Shown one piece after another: positions 7,479 to 15,378 of a stretch of DNA of 21,796 nucleotides. Positions within the stretch are counted from its first letter, which is position 1. Each line of letters opens with the position of its first letter. The stretch is from Flavobacteriales bacterium (GTDB taxonomy: Bacteria > Bacteroidota > Bacteroidia > Flavobacteriales_F > PHOS-HE28): positions 1-21,796 of the forward strand of contig JADZGG010000327.1 of assembly GCA_020854015.1 (NCBI GenBank). Reading direction: 5' to 3'. The notes below the pieces were generated by a model. That model saw only the letters and a list, made by a program, of their open reading frames with translations. It did no database searches and was not told the DNA's origin. A program made the translations under genes and the position numbers.

Positions 7479-8473
7479 TGAGCACACCACGCATCGCTGT
7501 GATCGGCGCAGGGTCCTGGGGCACGGCCTTGGTGAAGTTGTTAAGCAGCAACGCCGAACAGGTCGGCTGGTGGGTGCGCCGCGACGCCACCATCAAGCAC
7601 ATCACCACCTACGGGCACAACCCGGACTACATCAGCGCCGCGCAGTTCGATGTGTCACGCCTTGCCATGAGCAGCGACATCCATGCGGTGGTGAAGAACG
7701 CCGATGTGCTGGTGATCGCCGTGCCCAGCGCCTTCCTCAAGGCTTCGATGGATCAGCTCGACCCGTCAGAGCTGAAGGGCAAGACCCTGTTCAGTGCCGT
7801 GAAGGGCATTGTGCCGGAGACGAACCAGATCGTGGGGGAATACCTGTTCCAGCATTGGGGGGTGAAGGAGAACGACTTCGGCGTGATCTGCGGCCCCTGC
7901 CATGCGGAAGAGGTGGCCATGGAACGCCTCAGCTACCTCACCATCGCTTGTCAGAACACCGACACGGCAAAGATGATGAGCACCGCGCTCAACGGCCGCT
8001 TCCTGAAGACCACGCTCAGCGACGACATCTACGGTACCGAGTACGGGGCCATCCTCAAGAACGTGGTCGCCGTGTGTGCGGGCATCAGCGTAGGCCTGGG
8101 CTATGGCGACAACTTCCGGGCGGTGCTCGTGAGCCGCGCGATCCAGGAGATCGCGCGCTTCGTCAAGGCCGTGCACCCGATCGACCGGGACATCAACGAG
8201 CCCGCCTACCTCGGTGATCTGCTGGTGACAGCCTATTCCACCTTCAGCCGCAACCGCGAGTTCGGGACCATGGTGGGCAAGGGCTATAGCGTGCGCGCCG
8301 CGCAGATGGAGATGAACATGGTGGCCGAAGGCTACTACGCGGTGAAGTGCGTGCACGAGATCAACAGCAAGTTCAAGGTGGACATGCCGATCACCGAGAG
8401 CACCTACCGCATGCTCTATGAAAAGATGGCGCCCGTGATGGAGATGCGTTTGCTCAGCGATCGTCTGGCCTGA
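7478..8473 (+). CDS. gpsA: Glycerol-3-phosphate dehydrogenase [NAD(P)+]
   Basis: GpsA reduces dihydroxyacetone phosphate to sn-glycerol-3-phosphate in the cytosol, supplying the backbone of phospholipids. The 331-aa protein has the N-terminal Rossmann loop IGAGSWGTAL (residues 9-18), the conserved SAVKGI segment with Lys109, the catalytic Lys194 in YGAILKNVVAVCAG, and the substrate-site block GDLLVTAYSTFSRNREFG. The length is standard for the family. The start ATG shares its A with the TGA of the upstream peptidase gene, and the gene ends in a second TGATG junction with the next small gene, so the three genes are very probably one transcript with coupled translation. Pairing gpsA with a secreted peptidase has no obvious metabolic logic; simple operon packing is the likelier explanation. 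Confidence 0.96.
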   Translation: MSTPRIAVIGAGSWGTALVKLLSSNAEQVGWWVRRDATIKHITTYGHNPDYISAAQFDVSRLAMSSDIHAVVKNADVLVIAVPSAFLKASMDQLDPSELKGKTLFSAVKGIVPETNQIVGEYLFQHWGVKENDFGVICGPCHAEEVAMERLSYLTIACQNTDTAKMMSTALNGRFLKTTLSDDIYGTEYGAILKNVVAVCAGISVGLGYGDNFRAVLVSRAIQEIARFVKAVHPIDRDINEPAYLGDLLVTAYSTFSRNREFGTMVGKGYSVRAAQMEMNMVAEGYYAVKCVHEINSKFKVDMPITESTYRMLYEKMAPVMEMRLLSDRLA

Positions 8474-8706
8474 TGCCCACCCTCCGCTTTCACTGGGACT
8501 TCTTCGGCCCCGATGCGGTGCCCACCGCCGAGCACTTCGTCAAGCACGTGCATGAGTTCTGCGAGCGCGAAGGCATCACGGAACGCAATGCCTGGCACAC
8601 ACCCTCGGGTGCGGGCTGCATCGCTACACTGGAGTGCGACGAGGTGCATCTGATCCTGATACGAGACCGACTGCGGCCTAAGCGCGCTGAGCGCTTGCTT
8701 GCTTAG
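8473..8706 (+). CDS. Small protein of unknown function, coupled to gpsA
   Basis: The 77-aa product begins MPTLRFHWDFFGPDAVPTAE and continues with HFVKHVHEFCEREG, an acidic/His-rich helix-like part, then a hydrophobic strand-like VHLILIRDRLRP. There is no signal peptide or membrane segment, so it should be cytosolic. I have a weak memory of short bacterial proteins sharing the FFGP-x-A-x-x-TA-x-HF pattern and an LRP-x-R ending, but cannot name the family. The gene is believable because its ATG overlaps the gpsA stop in a TGATG junction and its base composition matches its neighbours. Its TAG stop overlaps by 4 nt the stop of the convergent gene, leaving no room for a terminator between them. 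Confidence 0.7.
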   Translation: MPTLRFHWDFFGPDAVPTAEHFVKHVHEFCEREGITERNAWHTPSGAGCIATLECDEVHLILIRDRLRPKRAERLLA

Positions 8707-9326
8707 GGCTTCGCTTCTACGCCTTTAACAACATAGAATGGGCGGTAGCTACGGCTCACCGGGTCGAACAGGTCCTGGATCGCATAGGACCAGCTTCCCA
8801 CGGTGCCACGACCTTGGTCCGGGCGGCTCAGCACTTGCTGCACCCCTTCCGCATGTTCGAGCAGCAGAAGCTCTTGTGAGGATCCATCCTCTTTCTTCAC
8901 GACCAGTGTTAGGAACTGTCCGCTCTTCACTGTGGTCAGAGCACCCTCCATGGTGCTGAAGGAAGCTTCGGCGGGCGGCGGTTCCTCTGCTTCACTCTCG
9001 GCGCTCATGCGGGCCATCAGTGCGACGAACTCGGGGCAGTGGACGGCGAGTCGCATGCCGATCAACTGACCGAAGCGTTCGCCCTGGTTCTCGAGGTCGT
9101 TCAGGTCGATGCCGTACTTCTTCTTCAGTTCCTTCTGGTAGGGCGAAGCGCTCTGCAGCATGCACAGGCCCAACTGAACGTTGCGCTGTTCGGCGTTGGC
9201 GGTGGTGTCCAGGTCGCTGGCACAGCCGCAGGACTCCTTGGCGATCTTGTCGAGAACGTCTTGGGCGTGCAACGTGTCTGCCTGTAGGAAGGAGGCCACG
9301 AGCGCAAGGGTGATCAGGGGCTTCAT
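8703..9326 (-). CDS. Exported Cys-containing protein of unknown function
   Basis: The 207-aa protein has a signal peptide (MKPLITLALVASFLQADTLHA, mature end near Q22) and an N-terminal domain with four cysteines (C33, C35, C55, C97) in the setting DKIAKESCGCASDLD, LGLCML and AVHCPEF. This resembles a widespread but unnamed family of short exported proteins in Flavobacteriia. The four Cys could form two disulfides in the periplasm (inference). An acidic, Pro-rich linker (about 108-122, SESEAEEPPPAEA) leads to a C-terminal beta-rich part of about 85 residues that I do not recognise. I chose the ATG at 9326 because it is followed directly by the signal peptide; a longer frame upstream lacks one. 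A TACCTTGC element lies 6 nt before the ATG. It is convergent with the gpsA-linked small gene and follows the T9SS cargo gene on the same strand. Confidence 0.75.
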   Translation of the reverse strand: MKPLITLALVASFLQADTLHAQDVLDKIAKESCGCASDLDTTANAEQRNVQLGLCMLQSASPYQKELKKKYGIDLNDLENQGERFGQLIGMRLAVHCPEFVALMARMSAESEAEEPPPAEASFSTMEGALTTVKSGQFLTLVVKKEDGSSQELLLLEHAEGVQQVLSRPDQGRGTVGSWSYAIQDLFDPVSRSYRPFYVVKGVEAKP

Positions 9327-9332
9327 GTGGCC

Positions 9333-9340
9333 GCAAGGTA
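9333..9340 (-). promoter_or_regulatory. Putative -7 promoter element of the Cys-containing protein gene
   Basis: TACCTTGC resembles TAnnTTTG with a one-base-shorter layout and lies 6 nt before the ATG. A TTG about 25 nt further upstream is at the edge of acceptable -33 spacing. Confidence 0.27.
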
Positions 9341-9389
9341 ATGGGAAGGCATGACGACCATCGCCCAACGCTCCGTCCATGCTCTACGT

Positions 9390-10973
9390 CTAGTGCACGA
9401 AACGCTCGGTCTTCTGGGACCCGGCACCGGATAAGTGGATCAGATAGCTCCCTGATGCCAATTCACTGATGTCGCTATGAAAGGTGTGCTGACCACTGAC
9501 CAGTGGGCCGTTCACAAGCGTTCGTACGATACGACCGGAACTATCGGAAATGGTCAGTTGCACGGAGCTCGCGGTCTCCAGTGTGATCGATACCTGAAGG
9601 TCGGACCCGCTGTTGATGATCGATAAGCCGTTGCTTTCCCGGGGCTGTTCGGGAACGCTGACGGCACCGGGATTCACAAGGTGAACTTGGAAGATCCGCA
9701 TGGTAGCATCGCTCTGCACACCCGTGTTCACGAAGAAAATGTTCTGGGCTGAGCTTTCTATTCCCCCTACGACATGGCCGATAAGTACGGTATCACCGGC
9801 CAGTTCATCGAGACGAATGATGTCCTTCGTATGCTGGGGCGTGCCGGGAAGGGGGATGAACTCCCCGCTTGCCCCGAGCAGGGCCGGCATCTCTCCAATG
9901 GCGGCTTCCTCCAAGGATCCATTCCCGTCGCGACTGACCAAGCTGATCGTGTTCACGAACGGTACGTTCTGGTCGTCCATGAGCGTGCCTCCATTGAAGT
10001 AGTACCGGCCAATACCGCCGAAGAAAAGCGAGTGCATGATGTTCGCCGTGCTATCATACAGGGCGGCATGCGCCGTGTGGTACTGGTTCAGTAACTGTTC
10101 GAACGCGGGCACCACCGTGTATCCGGAGTCACTGATGTCCACGGTGTTCAGCCAGGGGAGGTCCTGTCCGTATTGGAACACACCGCTGAAGACCGTTAGC
10201 CCCTCGCTTCCGTCGGGCTTGATCTGCGGCAGCATGTTGTAGTCGCGGCGATGCAAGTTGACGGTGTCCACCTCCTCCGCGTAGTCCGCAATGACAAGAT
10301 CCACCCCGTTATCGTTGATATCGAATCGCCGAATGGCATTGGTGTATTCCTGGATGAAGCCGGGACCGAAGTCCGGACCCATCGGGTTGTAACGCCCGAT
10401 GAAGCGCTGTCCGCCGACCAGATGGAACCGATCGTGCAGGAGCCGCATCTGGCCACCGGTCACTTCCATGCGCGCATCGTTGAGCTGCCGGAAGTAGGGT
10501 ACGATGGATTGTCCGGTACGGATCGCGTCCATTGCGCCGGGCAGGTCAATAGCGGTCAAGTAAGGGTAGGTAATGTGGTCGGCCGCCGTTGATGAGTAGC
10601 CGTAGCCCCCCGCACAGTAAAGCGTGCTGTCACGCTGTTCGAACTCCATATTGGTGCTTTGCAACTGCTCCTTCAGGTTCGTCGGAAGGGTGTTGAGGCT
10701 TGCGGACCATACCTGTTGTGTTGCGGGATCCACCACATACACGTTCGTGTTGTTATCCGCAGCCAGGAAAGCAAAGGGAGGCTGGCGTCGGTGCAGTCCA
10801 TCCGTGCGCCCGCCGACCAGGAACCACTGACCTTGGTGCTGACCCCATGCGAAGGATTGTAAGCCGGGCATACCCGGAAGGGTGATCTCCTGAAGGACCA
10901 CGTTCCGAGTGCCCAGGTCTTGAGCGATAACGGTAACAGGAAGACAGAAGAGGGCGGTTGACCAGAATCGCAT
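9390..10973 (-). CDS. T9SS-exported protein with type A C-terminal sorting domain
   Basis: The 527-aa protein has a Sec signal peptide (MRFWSTALFCLPVTVIAQ) and a C-terminal domain at about 450-527 of the type A T9SS sorting kind: VQLTISDSSGRIVRTLVNGPLVSGQHTFHSDISELASGSYLIHL and a basic/aromatic end (KTERFVH). It should therefore cross the outer membrane through the type IX system and be released or attached to the surface. The central 400 residues have repeated short beta-rich segments with Gly pairs (FLVGGRTDG, YCAGGYGY, HLVGGQRF, FFGGIGRYY, GHVVGGIES). These recall Kelch/beta-propeller blades, with propeller fold as an inference. No catalytic motif is visible, so binding or structural roles are possible. 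The start ATG at 10973 is followed directly by the signal sequence. The gene sits 74 nt downstream of no same-strand partner except the aldehyde dehydrogenase cluster. Confidence 0.85.
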   Translation of the reverse strand: MRFWSTALFCLPVTVIAQDLGTRNVVLQEITLPGMPGLQSFAWGQHQGQWFLVGGRTDGLHRRQPPFAFLAADNNTNVYVVDPATQQVWSASLNTLPTNLKEQLQSTNMEFEQRDSTLYCAGGYGYSSTAADHITYPYLTAIDLPGAMDAIRTGQSIVPYFRQLNDARMEVTGGQMRLLHDRFHLVGGQRFIGRYNPMGPDFGPGFIQEYTNAIRRFDINDNGVDLVIADYAEEVDTVNLHRRDYNMLPQIKPDGSEGLTVFSGVFQYGQDLPWLNTVDISDSGYTVVPAFEQLLNQYHTAHAALYDSTANIMHSLFFGGIGRYYFNGGTLMDDQNVPFVNTISLVSRDGNGSLEEAAIGEMPALLGASGEFIPLPGTPQHTKDIIRLDELAGDTVLIGHVVGGIESSAQNIFFVNTGVQSDATMRIFQVHLVNPGAVSVPEQPRESNGLSIINSGSDLQVSITLETASSVQLTISDSSGRIVRTLVNGPLVSGQHTFHSDISELASGSYLIHLSGAGSQKTERFVH

Positions 10974-11047
10974 GGTGGATGGAGCGGGATGGGGAACAAA
11001 GAGACCGGTCCCGCAGTCGATGCACCGTGACCTCCGTCACCAAGGAG

Positions 11048-12448
11048 TCAGCCCAGCACCCAGTGCAATACCTTTTCCTTCAGGTGGCTGTAGGGCGGAT
11101 ACTGCACGCCGGGGTCGATCCAAGTGCTGCTGCGAACGATGCCCTTCGCATGCGAGAACCGCTCGAAGGAGTACCGCCCATGGTAGTGCCCCTGGCCGCT
11201 GTTCCCGATGCCGCCGAAGGGGAGCCTCTCGTTACCGAAGTGCAACATGCAGTGGTTCACACAGCCACCACCGTACGCGACATGGTTCACGAAGAAGCGT
11301 TCCGTTGAGCGGTCGTTGGTGAAGATGTAGGTGGACAACGGAAATGGGTTGCGACGTACGATCGCAAGTACCTCTTCCTTTTCCTTCCAAGGGATCACCG
11401 GCAGGATCGGTCCGAAGACCTCTTCCCGCATCACAGGGCTGTCCAACGCAATGTCGGAAAGCACTGTTGGCGAGATGTAACGGTCGGCGGCATCACTGGT
11501 TCCGCCAAGGCGCACAGTTCCTTGGTCCAGGTAGCTCGACAACACGGCGAACCGCCTGTCGTTGATGATGCGGGCGAAGTGCGGGCTCTGCTGAGGGGCA
11601 TCGCCGAAGAACCGCTTCACGTGCTTTGCGAAAGCCGTTAGGAACGCCTCCATCACATCCTCGTGGACCAAGGCATGATCCGGGCTGATGCAGGTCTGTC
11701 CGGCATTGAAATACTTGGCCCAGGCAATGCGACGCGCTGCGGAATCCACATCGGCATGGCGATCCACGATCGCGGGGCTCTTGCCGCCGAGCTCCAGGGT
11801 CACGGGCGTCAACGTGGGTGCGGCCAGAGCTGCCACTTTCCTTCCAACACCCGGACTTCCGGTGAAGAAGATGTGGTCGAAGCGGAAACGTTCGATAAGC
11901 TGCGGGCCCACCAAGCTGCCGGGGCCCTGTACCACCGCAACATGCCCCGGTTCGAAGACCTTGGTGAGGATCCGCTCGATCACCGCCGATGTATGCGGCG
12001 CCTCGTTGCTGGGTTTCACCAACGCACAGTTCCCTGCGGCGATGGCTCCAATGAGGGGCGCAAGGATGAGCTGCACCGGATAGTTCCACGGTCCGATGAT
12101 GAGCACCACGCCGAGCGGTGCGCGGTGGATGAAACTCTCGGCCACTTGCAAGGCCAGCGGTGTCGGCACGCGCTCGGGCCGCATCCATTCCTTCAGGTGC
12201 TTGAGCGTGTTGCGGATCTCGGCGTGCACCAACCCCAACTCGCTCATGTAAGCCTCGAAGGTTGGTTTGCGCATGTCCAAGTGCATGGCCTCCAGCACCT
12301 CGGGCTCATGTTCCCGCAAAGCCTTGCCAAGCGACTTCAACGCATCCCGTCGCGCAGCATACGCGCGCGTGGCTCCGCTTTCGAAGTGCCTTCGCAGCGC
12401 TTCATAGCGAAGTGCCATCTCCTCCGGTGTGCTGGGCGTGATGGGCAT
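11048..12448 (-). CDS. Aldehyde dehydrogenase, class 3-like
   Basis: This 466-aa enzyme should oxidise an aldehyde to its acid with NAD(P)+. Conserved elements are GPWNYP with N122, VKPSNE with K145, FTGSPGVGRKV (195-205, cofactor loop), LELGGKSP with the general base E219, and FNAGQTCISPD with the nucleophile C253. EEVFGPILPV and LPFGGIGNSGQGHYHG follow in order. The short length and the lack of a long N-terminal arm place it with class 3 / fatty-aldehyde dehydrogenases (ALDH3, AlkH/CALDH type), which often act on medium- or long-chain aldehydes; the true substrate is unknown. The ATG at 12448 gives MPITPSTPEEMALRYEALRR; a TTG six codons upstream is less likely. It lies 18 nt after the interrupted glycosyltransferase gene, so it may belong to the uvrC transcript. 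It also has its own TACCTTTC element 4 nt before the ATG. Confidence 0.93.
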   Translation of the reverse strand: MPITPSTPEEMALRYEALRRHFESGATRAYAARRDALKSLGKALREHEPEVLEAMHLDMRKPTFEAYMSELGLVHAEIRNTLKHLKEWMRPERVPTPLALQVAESFIHRAPLGVVLIIGPWNYPVQLILAPLIGAIAAGNCALVKPSNEAPHTSAVIERILTKVFEPGHVAVVQGPGSLVGPQLIERFRFDHIFFTGSPGVGRKVAALAAPTLTPVTLELGGKSPAIVDRHADVDSAARRIAWAKYFNAGQTCISPDHALVHEDVMEAFLTAFAKHVKRFFGDAPQQSPHFARIINDRRFAVLSSYLDQGTVRLGGTSDAADRYISPTVLSDIALDSPVMREEVFGPILPVIPWKEKEEVLAIVRRNPFPLSTYIFTNDRSTERFFVNHVAYGGGCVNHCMLHFGNERLPFGGIGNSGQGHYHGRYSFERFSHAKGIVRSSTWIDPGVQYPPYSHLKEKVLHWVLG

Positions 12449-12452
12449 GCAG

Positions 12453-12460
12453 GAAAGGTA
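12453..12460 (-). promoter_or_regulatory. Putative -7 promoter element of the ALDH gene
   Basis: TACCTTTC has one mismatch to TAnnTTTG and lies within the 18-nt gap before the ALDH ATG, only 4 nt from it. If used, the RNA would start at or next to the ATG. Confidence 0.27.
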
Positions 12461-12466
12461 CTCCAA

Positions 12467-13468
12467 CTAGGCCGCGAGAATGAAGTCCACACCTTCCACC
12501 AGGCCGCGCGAGGAAAGGAACTCAGCAATCCGATCTCCGGTTCCGCGCTGTGAGATGAAGGAGACGATGAAGGCCTCTCCAGCGGACGGTAACGCTTCGT
12601 GCGGGATGAAGGCGTAGCCCGGCACTTTCCGGTGACGCACATCCGTGTAGGCGGAGACCCTGACGCCCTCGGCTTCAAGAAGTGCCACACGGGCCTGACA
12701 CAAGCCGCTCGTTCCGGCGATGATCACCGGTCGACCGTTCAACGTGCGAGCCAGCCAGCGTGCGATCCACTTCGCTTTCGTACGGAAGAAGGCGTCGATG
12801 CTGTAGTGTTCGTGCGTGCGGCTCAGGCGGTGCGGGTGGTCGTGCCAGGTGAGCAGTTCCTCAGGGAGCTTCGCGAAGCGCACACCGGCTTCCATCCAGC
12901 GCAACCAAAGCTCATGGTCCTCCGGAAGCGGCTCAGTGCTGTACGCGCCCTATTGCTCGATCAGTTCACGACGGACCATCACCGTTGGATGGGCGAGCGG
13001 TGCATCCACAAAGCGCTTCACGTAATGCTCATGCGGTGTAAGGATCGCGTTCTGCCAACCCACATACCAGGCCATGCCACTGCTCTTCTCCACTGTTGAG
13101 GCGAAGACCGTTCTTGTCCCGAGCACACCGATCTCCGGATGTTCATTGAGGTAAGCCACTTGTCGCGCTAGTCGTTCCGGGTGGCACACATCATCCGCAT
13201 CCATCCGAGCGACCAGCGGTGTGGACGCGTGTTGCAGACCGGTGTTCAAGGCGTGCGCGATGCCGACCTGTGGCTCTTTGACCAAGAGAATGCGCGGGTC
13301 TCTTTCACACCAACCCTGTGCGATCGCCGGTCCTCCATCCTCACTTGCGTTATCGATCAGCAGGAGGGTCCAGTCCGAAAAGGTCTGCGCAACGATGCTG
13401 GCGATCGCGGCATCAAGTGTTCCCGTCGCATTGCGGAAGGGGAGGAGGAGGGTGACCAAGGAACTCAC
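12467..13468 (-). pseudogene. GT2-family glycosyltransferase interrupted by an in-frame amber codon
   Basis: Reading straight through one TAG (codon 173, at 12950-12952) gives a continuous 333-codon glycosyltransferase. The upstream part has the GT-A fold start (SLVTLLLPFRNATGTLDAAI), the sugar-nucleotide/metal motif MDADD (D90, D92) and ends LAHPTVMVRRELIEQ. The downstream part resumes in the same frame with GAYSTEPLPEDHELWLRWMEAG, which carries the acceptor-side ED motif, then a C-terminal Rossmann-like domain (RPVIIAGTSG...) ending EGVDFILAA. Both halves fit a full-length GT2 with that extra C-terminal domain. The 172-aa fragment lacks the ED base and should be inactive. Homologues usually have Tyr at the stop position (EQYGAY pattern), one base from TAG. 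The start is a GTG overlapping the uvrC stop (GTGA, 13465-13468), so it is coupled to uvrC. A sequencing error is possible. Confidence 0.85.
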
Positions 13469-15267
13469 AGTGCGCTCAGCTTCTCCTTCAACAACGCCGC
13501 CTTCCGTTCGCCCACTTCGGCGATCAGGTCGTTCACCGCCGCTTCCTGGATGCCCTTGATGCTGCCGAAACGTACGAGGAGCTTGCGCGCCGTTTCGGGA
13601 CCGATGCCGGGGATCTCCTGTAATGCCGTGCGCACCACGCGCTTGCCCCGCTTGCTGCGGTGGTGCGTGATGCCGAAGCGGTGCGCTTCGTTGCGCATGT
13701 GCTGGATCACCCGCAGGGAGGAGCTGCGCTTGTCGATGTGCAGCGGAACGGGGTCATCCGGGAAGTAGATCTCCTCCAGCTTCTTCGCAATGCCGATCAC
13801 GGCCACCTTCCCACGCAAGCCGAGCCGCATGATGCTGTTCATCGCTGAACTGAGCTGGCCTTTTCCTCCGTCGATGACGATGAGTTGGGGTAGCGGTTCG
13901 CCTTCGCGGAGCATGCGGCTGTAACGGCGCTCCACGGCTTCTTCCATGCTGGCGAAGTCATCGGGCCCGACCACCGTGCGGATGTTGAAGTGGCGGTAGT
14001 CCTTCTTGCTCGGCTTCGCATCACGGACAACCACACAGGCGCTCACCGGATCAGTGCCTTGCGTGTTGCTGTTGTCGAAGCACTCGATGTGCACCGGCAA
14101 CGAGGGCAGCCGCAAGTCCTGCTTCAATTGCTCCAGGATCCGGTTGGTGGCGGCCTCTGGGTCCACCAGCTTCTCCTGCTTCTGCTTGTCGAGGAAGAAG
14201 AACTGGGCGTTGCGTTCGCAGAGTTCGAGCAGTTGCTTCTTGTCGCCGCGTTGCGGAACGGTGAAGTGGACGCCAGGCACCTCGATCCCCGGATCGAAAG
14301 GCACGATGGCTTCCGAAGCGTTGCTCTGATAGCGCTGGCGTAGTTCCGCGATGGCCAGTTGCAACAGCTCCTGCTCGGTCTCATCCAACCGTCGCTTCAG
14401 TTCGATGGTGATGCCGTGCACCACCGCGCCGTCGATCACGCGCATGTAGTTCACGCACAACCCACTGGTGTCGCCGGCCAGCCCGTACACATCCACATCC
14501 CCGATGTCCGGGTTCACCACGATGCTCTTGGCCCGATACGATTCCAGACGTTCGATCTTCTCGCGCAATTCCTCGGCCTCTTCGAACTCCAGCTTGTCCG
14601 CATGCTGGTGCATCAGCTCCTTCAACAGCTTGATCACGCCCGTCACACGACCCTTCACGATCTGCCGCACGAGCGCCACACTGGTCTCGTATTCTTCGGC
14701 GCTCTGCAACCCTTCACACGGCGCCTTGCAGTTGCCGATGTGGTATTCCAGGCAACGCTTGAACTTGCCTTTCTCGATGTTCTTCGGCGTGAGGTCGTAG
14801 GAGCAGGTGCGCAGCTTGTAGAGCTTGTGAACGAGGTCCAGAACAGTGCGCATGGTCCGCACCCCGGCATAGGGGCCGTAGTATTCGGCGCCGTCATCCT
14901 CGGGATTACGCATGCCCTCGATCCTGGGCAACGCCTCGTTCCGGATGCGGATCCACGGGAAGCTCTTATCGTCGCGCAGCAGGATGTTGTAGCGTGGCTG
15001 GTGCTCCTTGATCAGCGAGTTCTCCAGCAGCAGCGCCTCGAACTCCGTGGGCACCACGATGGTGCGCAGGTCGACGATCTTCCGCACCAGTGCGGCCGTC
15101 TTGCCGTCGGTGTGGCTTTTCGCGAAGTAGCTGCTGACGCGGTTCCGCAGGTCCTTGGCCTTGCCGACGTAGAGGATCTTGCCCTCCACATCGAAGAACT
15201 GGTAGACCCCCGGGGTGTGGGGCAGAAGGCGCACCTTGTCGCGGACGTCCAGTTCGGTCATGCTCAT
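13465..15267 (-). CDS. uvrC: UvrABC excinuclease subunit C
   Basis: UvrC makes both incisions flanking bulky DNA lesions during nucleotide excision repair. The 600-aa protein shows all parts in order: GIY-YIG 3'-incision nuclease (GVY at 20-22, YVG at 33-35, R41, catalytic E82); four Cys (C155, C172, C180, C184) spaced like the Fe-S cluster ligands of UvrC; UVR motif for UvrB contact (about 215-243); RNase H-like 5'-incision domain with D398 (CFDNSN), D436/D437, D466 (VIDGGKG) and H536 (THHR); and tandem HhH DNA-binding helices at about 550-600 (IPGIGPETARKLL). The length is typical. Two possible ATGs (15267 and 15261) differ by two residues. The upstream gap of 111 nt is shared with divergent lpxD. 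Its stop overlaps the next gene's GTG by 4 nt. Confidence 0.96.
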   Translation of the reverse strand: MSMTELDVRDKVRLLPHTPGVYQFFDVEGKILYVGKAKDLRNRVSSYFAKSHTDGKTAALVRKIVDLRTIVVPTEFEALLLENSLIKEHQPRYNILLRDDKSFPWIRIRNEALPRIEGMRNPEDDGAEYYGPYAGVRTMRTVLDLVHKLYKLRTCSYDLTPKNIEKGKFKRCLEYHIGNCKAPCEGLQSAEEYETSVALVRQIVKGRVTGVIKLLKELMHQHADKLEFEEAEELREKIERLESYRAKSIVVNPDIGDVDVYGLAGDTSGLCVNYMRVIDGAVVHGITIELKRRLDETEQELLQLAIAELRQRYQSNASEAIVPFDPGIEVPGVHFTVPQRGDKKQLLELCERNAQFFFLDKQKQEKLVDPEAATNRILEQLKQDLRLPSLPVHIECFDNSNTQGTDPVSACVVVRDAKPSKKDYRHFNIRTVVGPDDFASMEEAVERRYSRMLREGEPLPQLIVIDGGKGQLSSAMNSIMRLGLRGKVAVIGIAKKLEEIYFPDDPVPLHIDKRSSSLRVIQHMRNEAHRFGITHHRSKRGKRVVRTALQEIPGIGPETARKLLVRFGSIKGIQEAAVNDLIAEVGERKAALLKEKLSAL

Positions 15268-15351
15268 TCACCGGCGCTACTTGCGAAGGTGGGGCCGCAA
15301 AGATCGCTGGTGGATGCTGCGGTCGGTCATTCCTCCTTGCGGAAGGTCAAG

Positions 15352-15359
15352 TACCTTTC
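15352..15359 (+). promoter_or_regulatory. Putative -7 promoter element of lpxD
   Basis: TACCTTTC has one mismatch to TAnnTTTG and lies 19 nt before the lpxD ATG in the uvrC/lpxD divergent gap. No -33 TTG is seen at standard spacing. Confidence 0.33.
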
Positions 15360-15378
15360 CAGCCCATCGTTCCGAACC

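Noticed and set aside
10974..11047. Terminator between ALDH and the T9SS protein gene (GTGAC-CTCC-GTCAC hairpin)
   Set aside because: Stem of only 5 bp with no T tract on either strand; too weak to annotate.
12467..12904. Separate small gene encoding the second half of the glycosyltransferase
   Set aside because: Same frame as the upstream half, with coding similarity continuing right up to the TAG (GAYSTEPLPEDHELW precedes its first ATG), so it is a fragment of one gene.
12950..12952. Pyrrolysine or other genome-wide amber recoding
   Set aside because: TAG ends several clearly complete genes in the window, and no recoding genes or structures are seen.
14359..15378. In-frame extension of lpxD upstream (676-aa version)
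   Set aside because: It is antisense to uvrC; the lpxD N-terminal domain starts at 15379.
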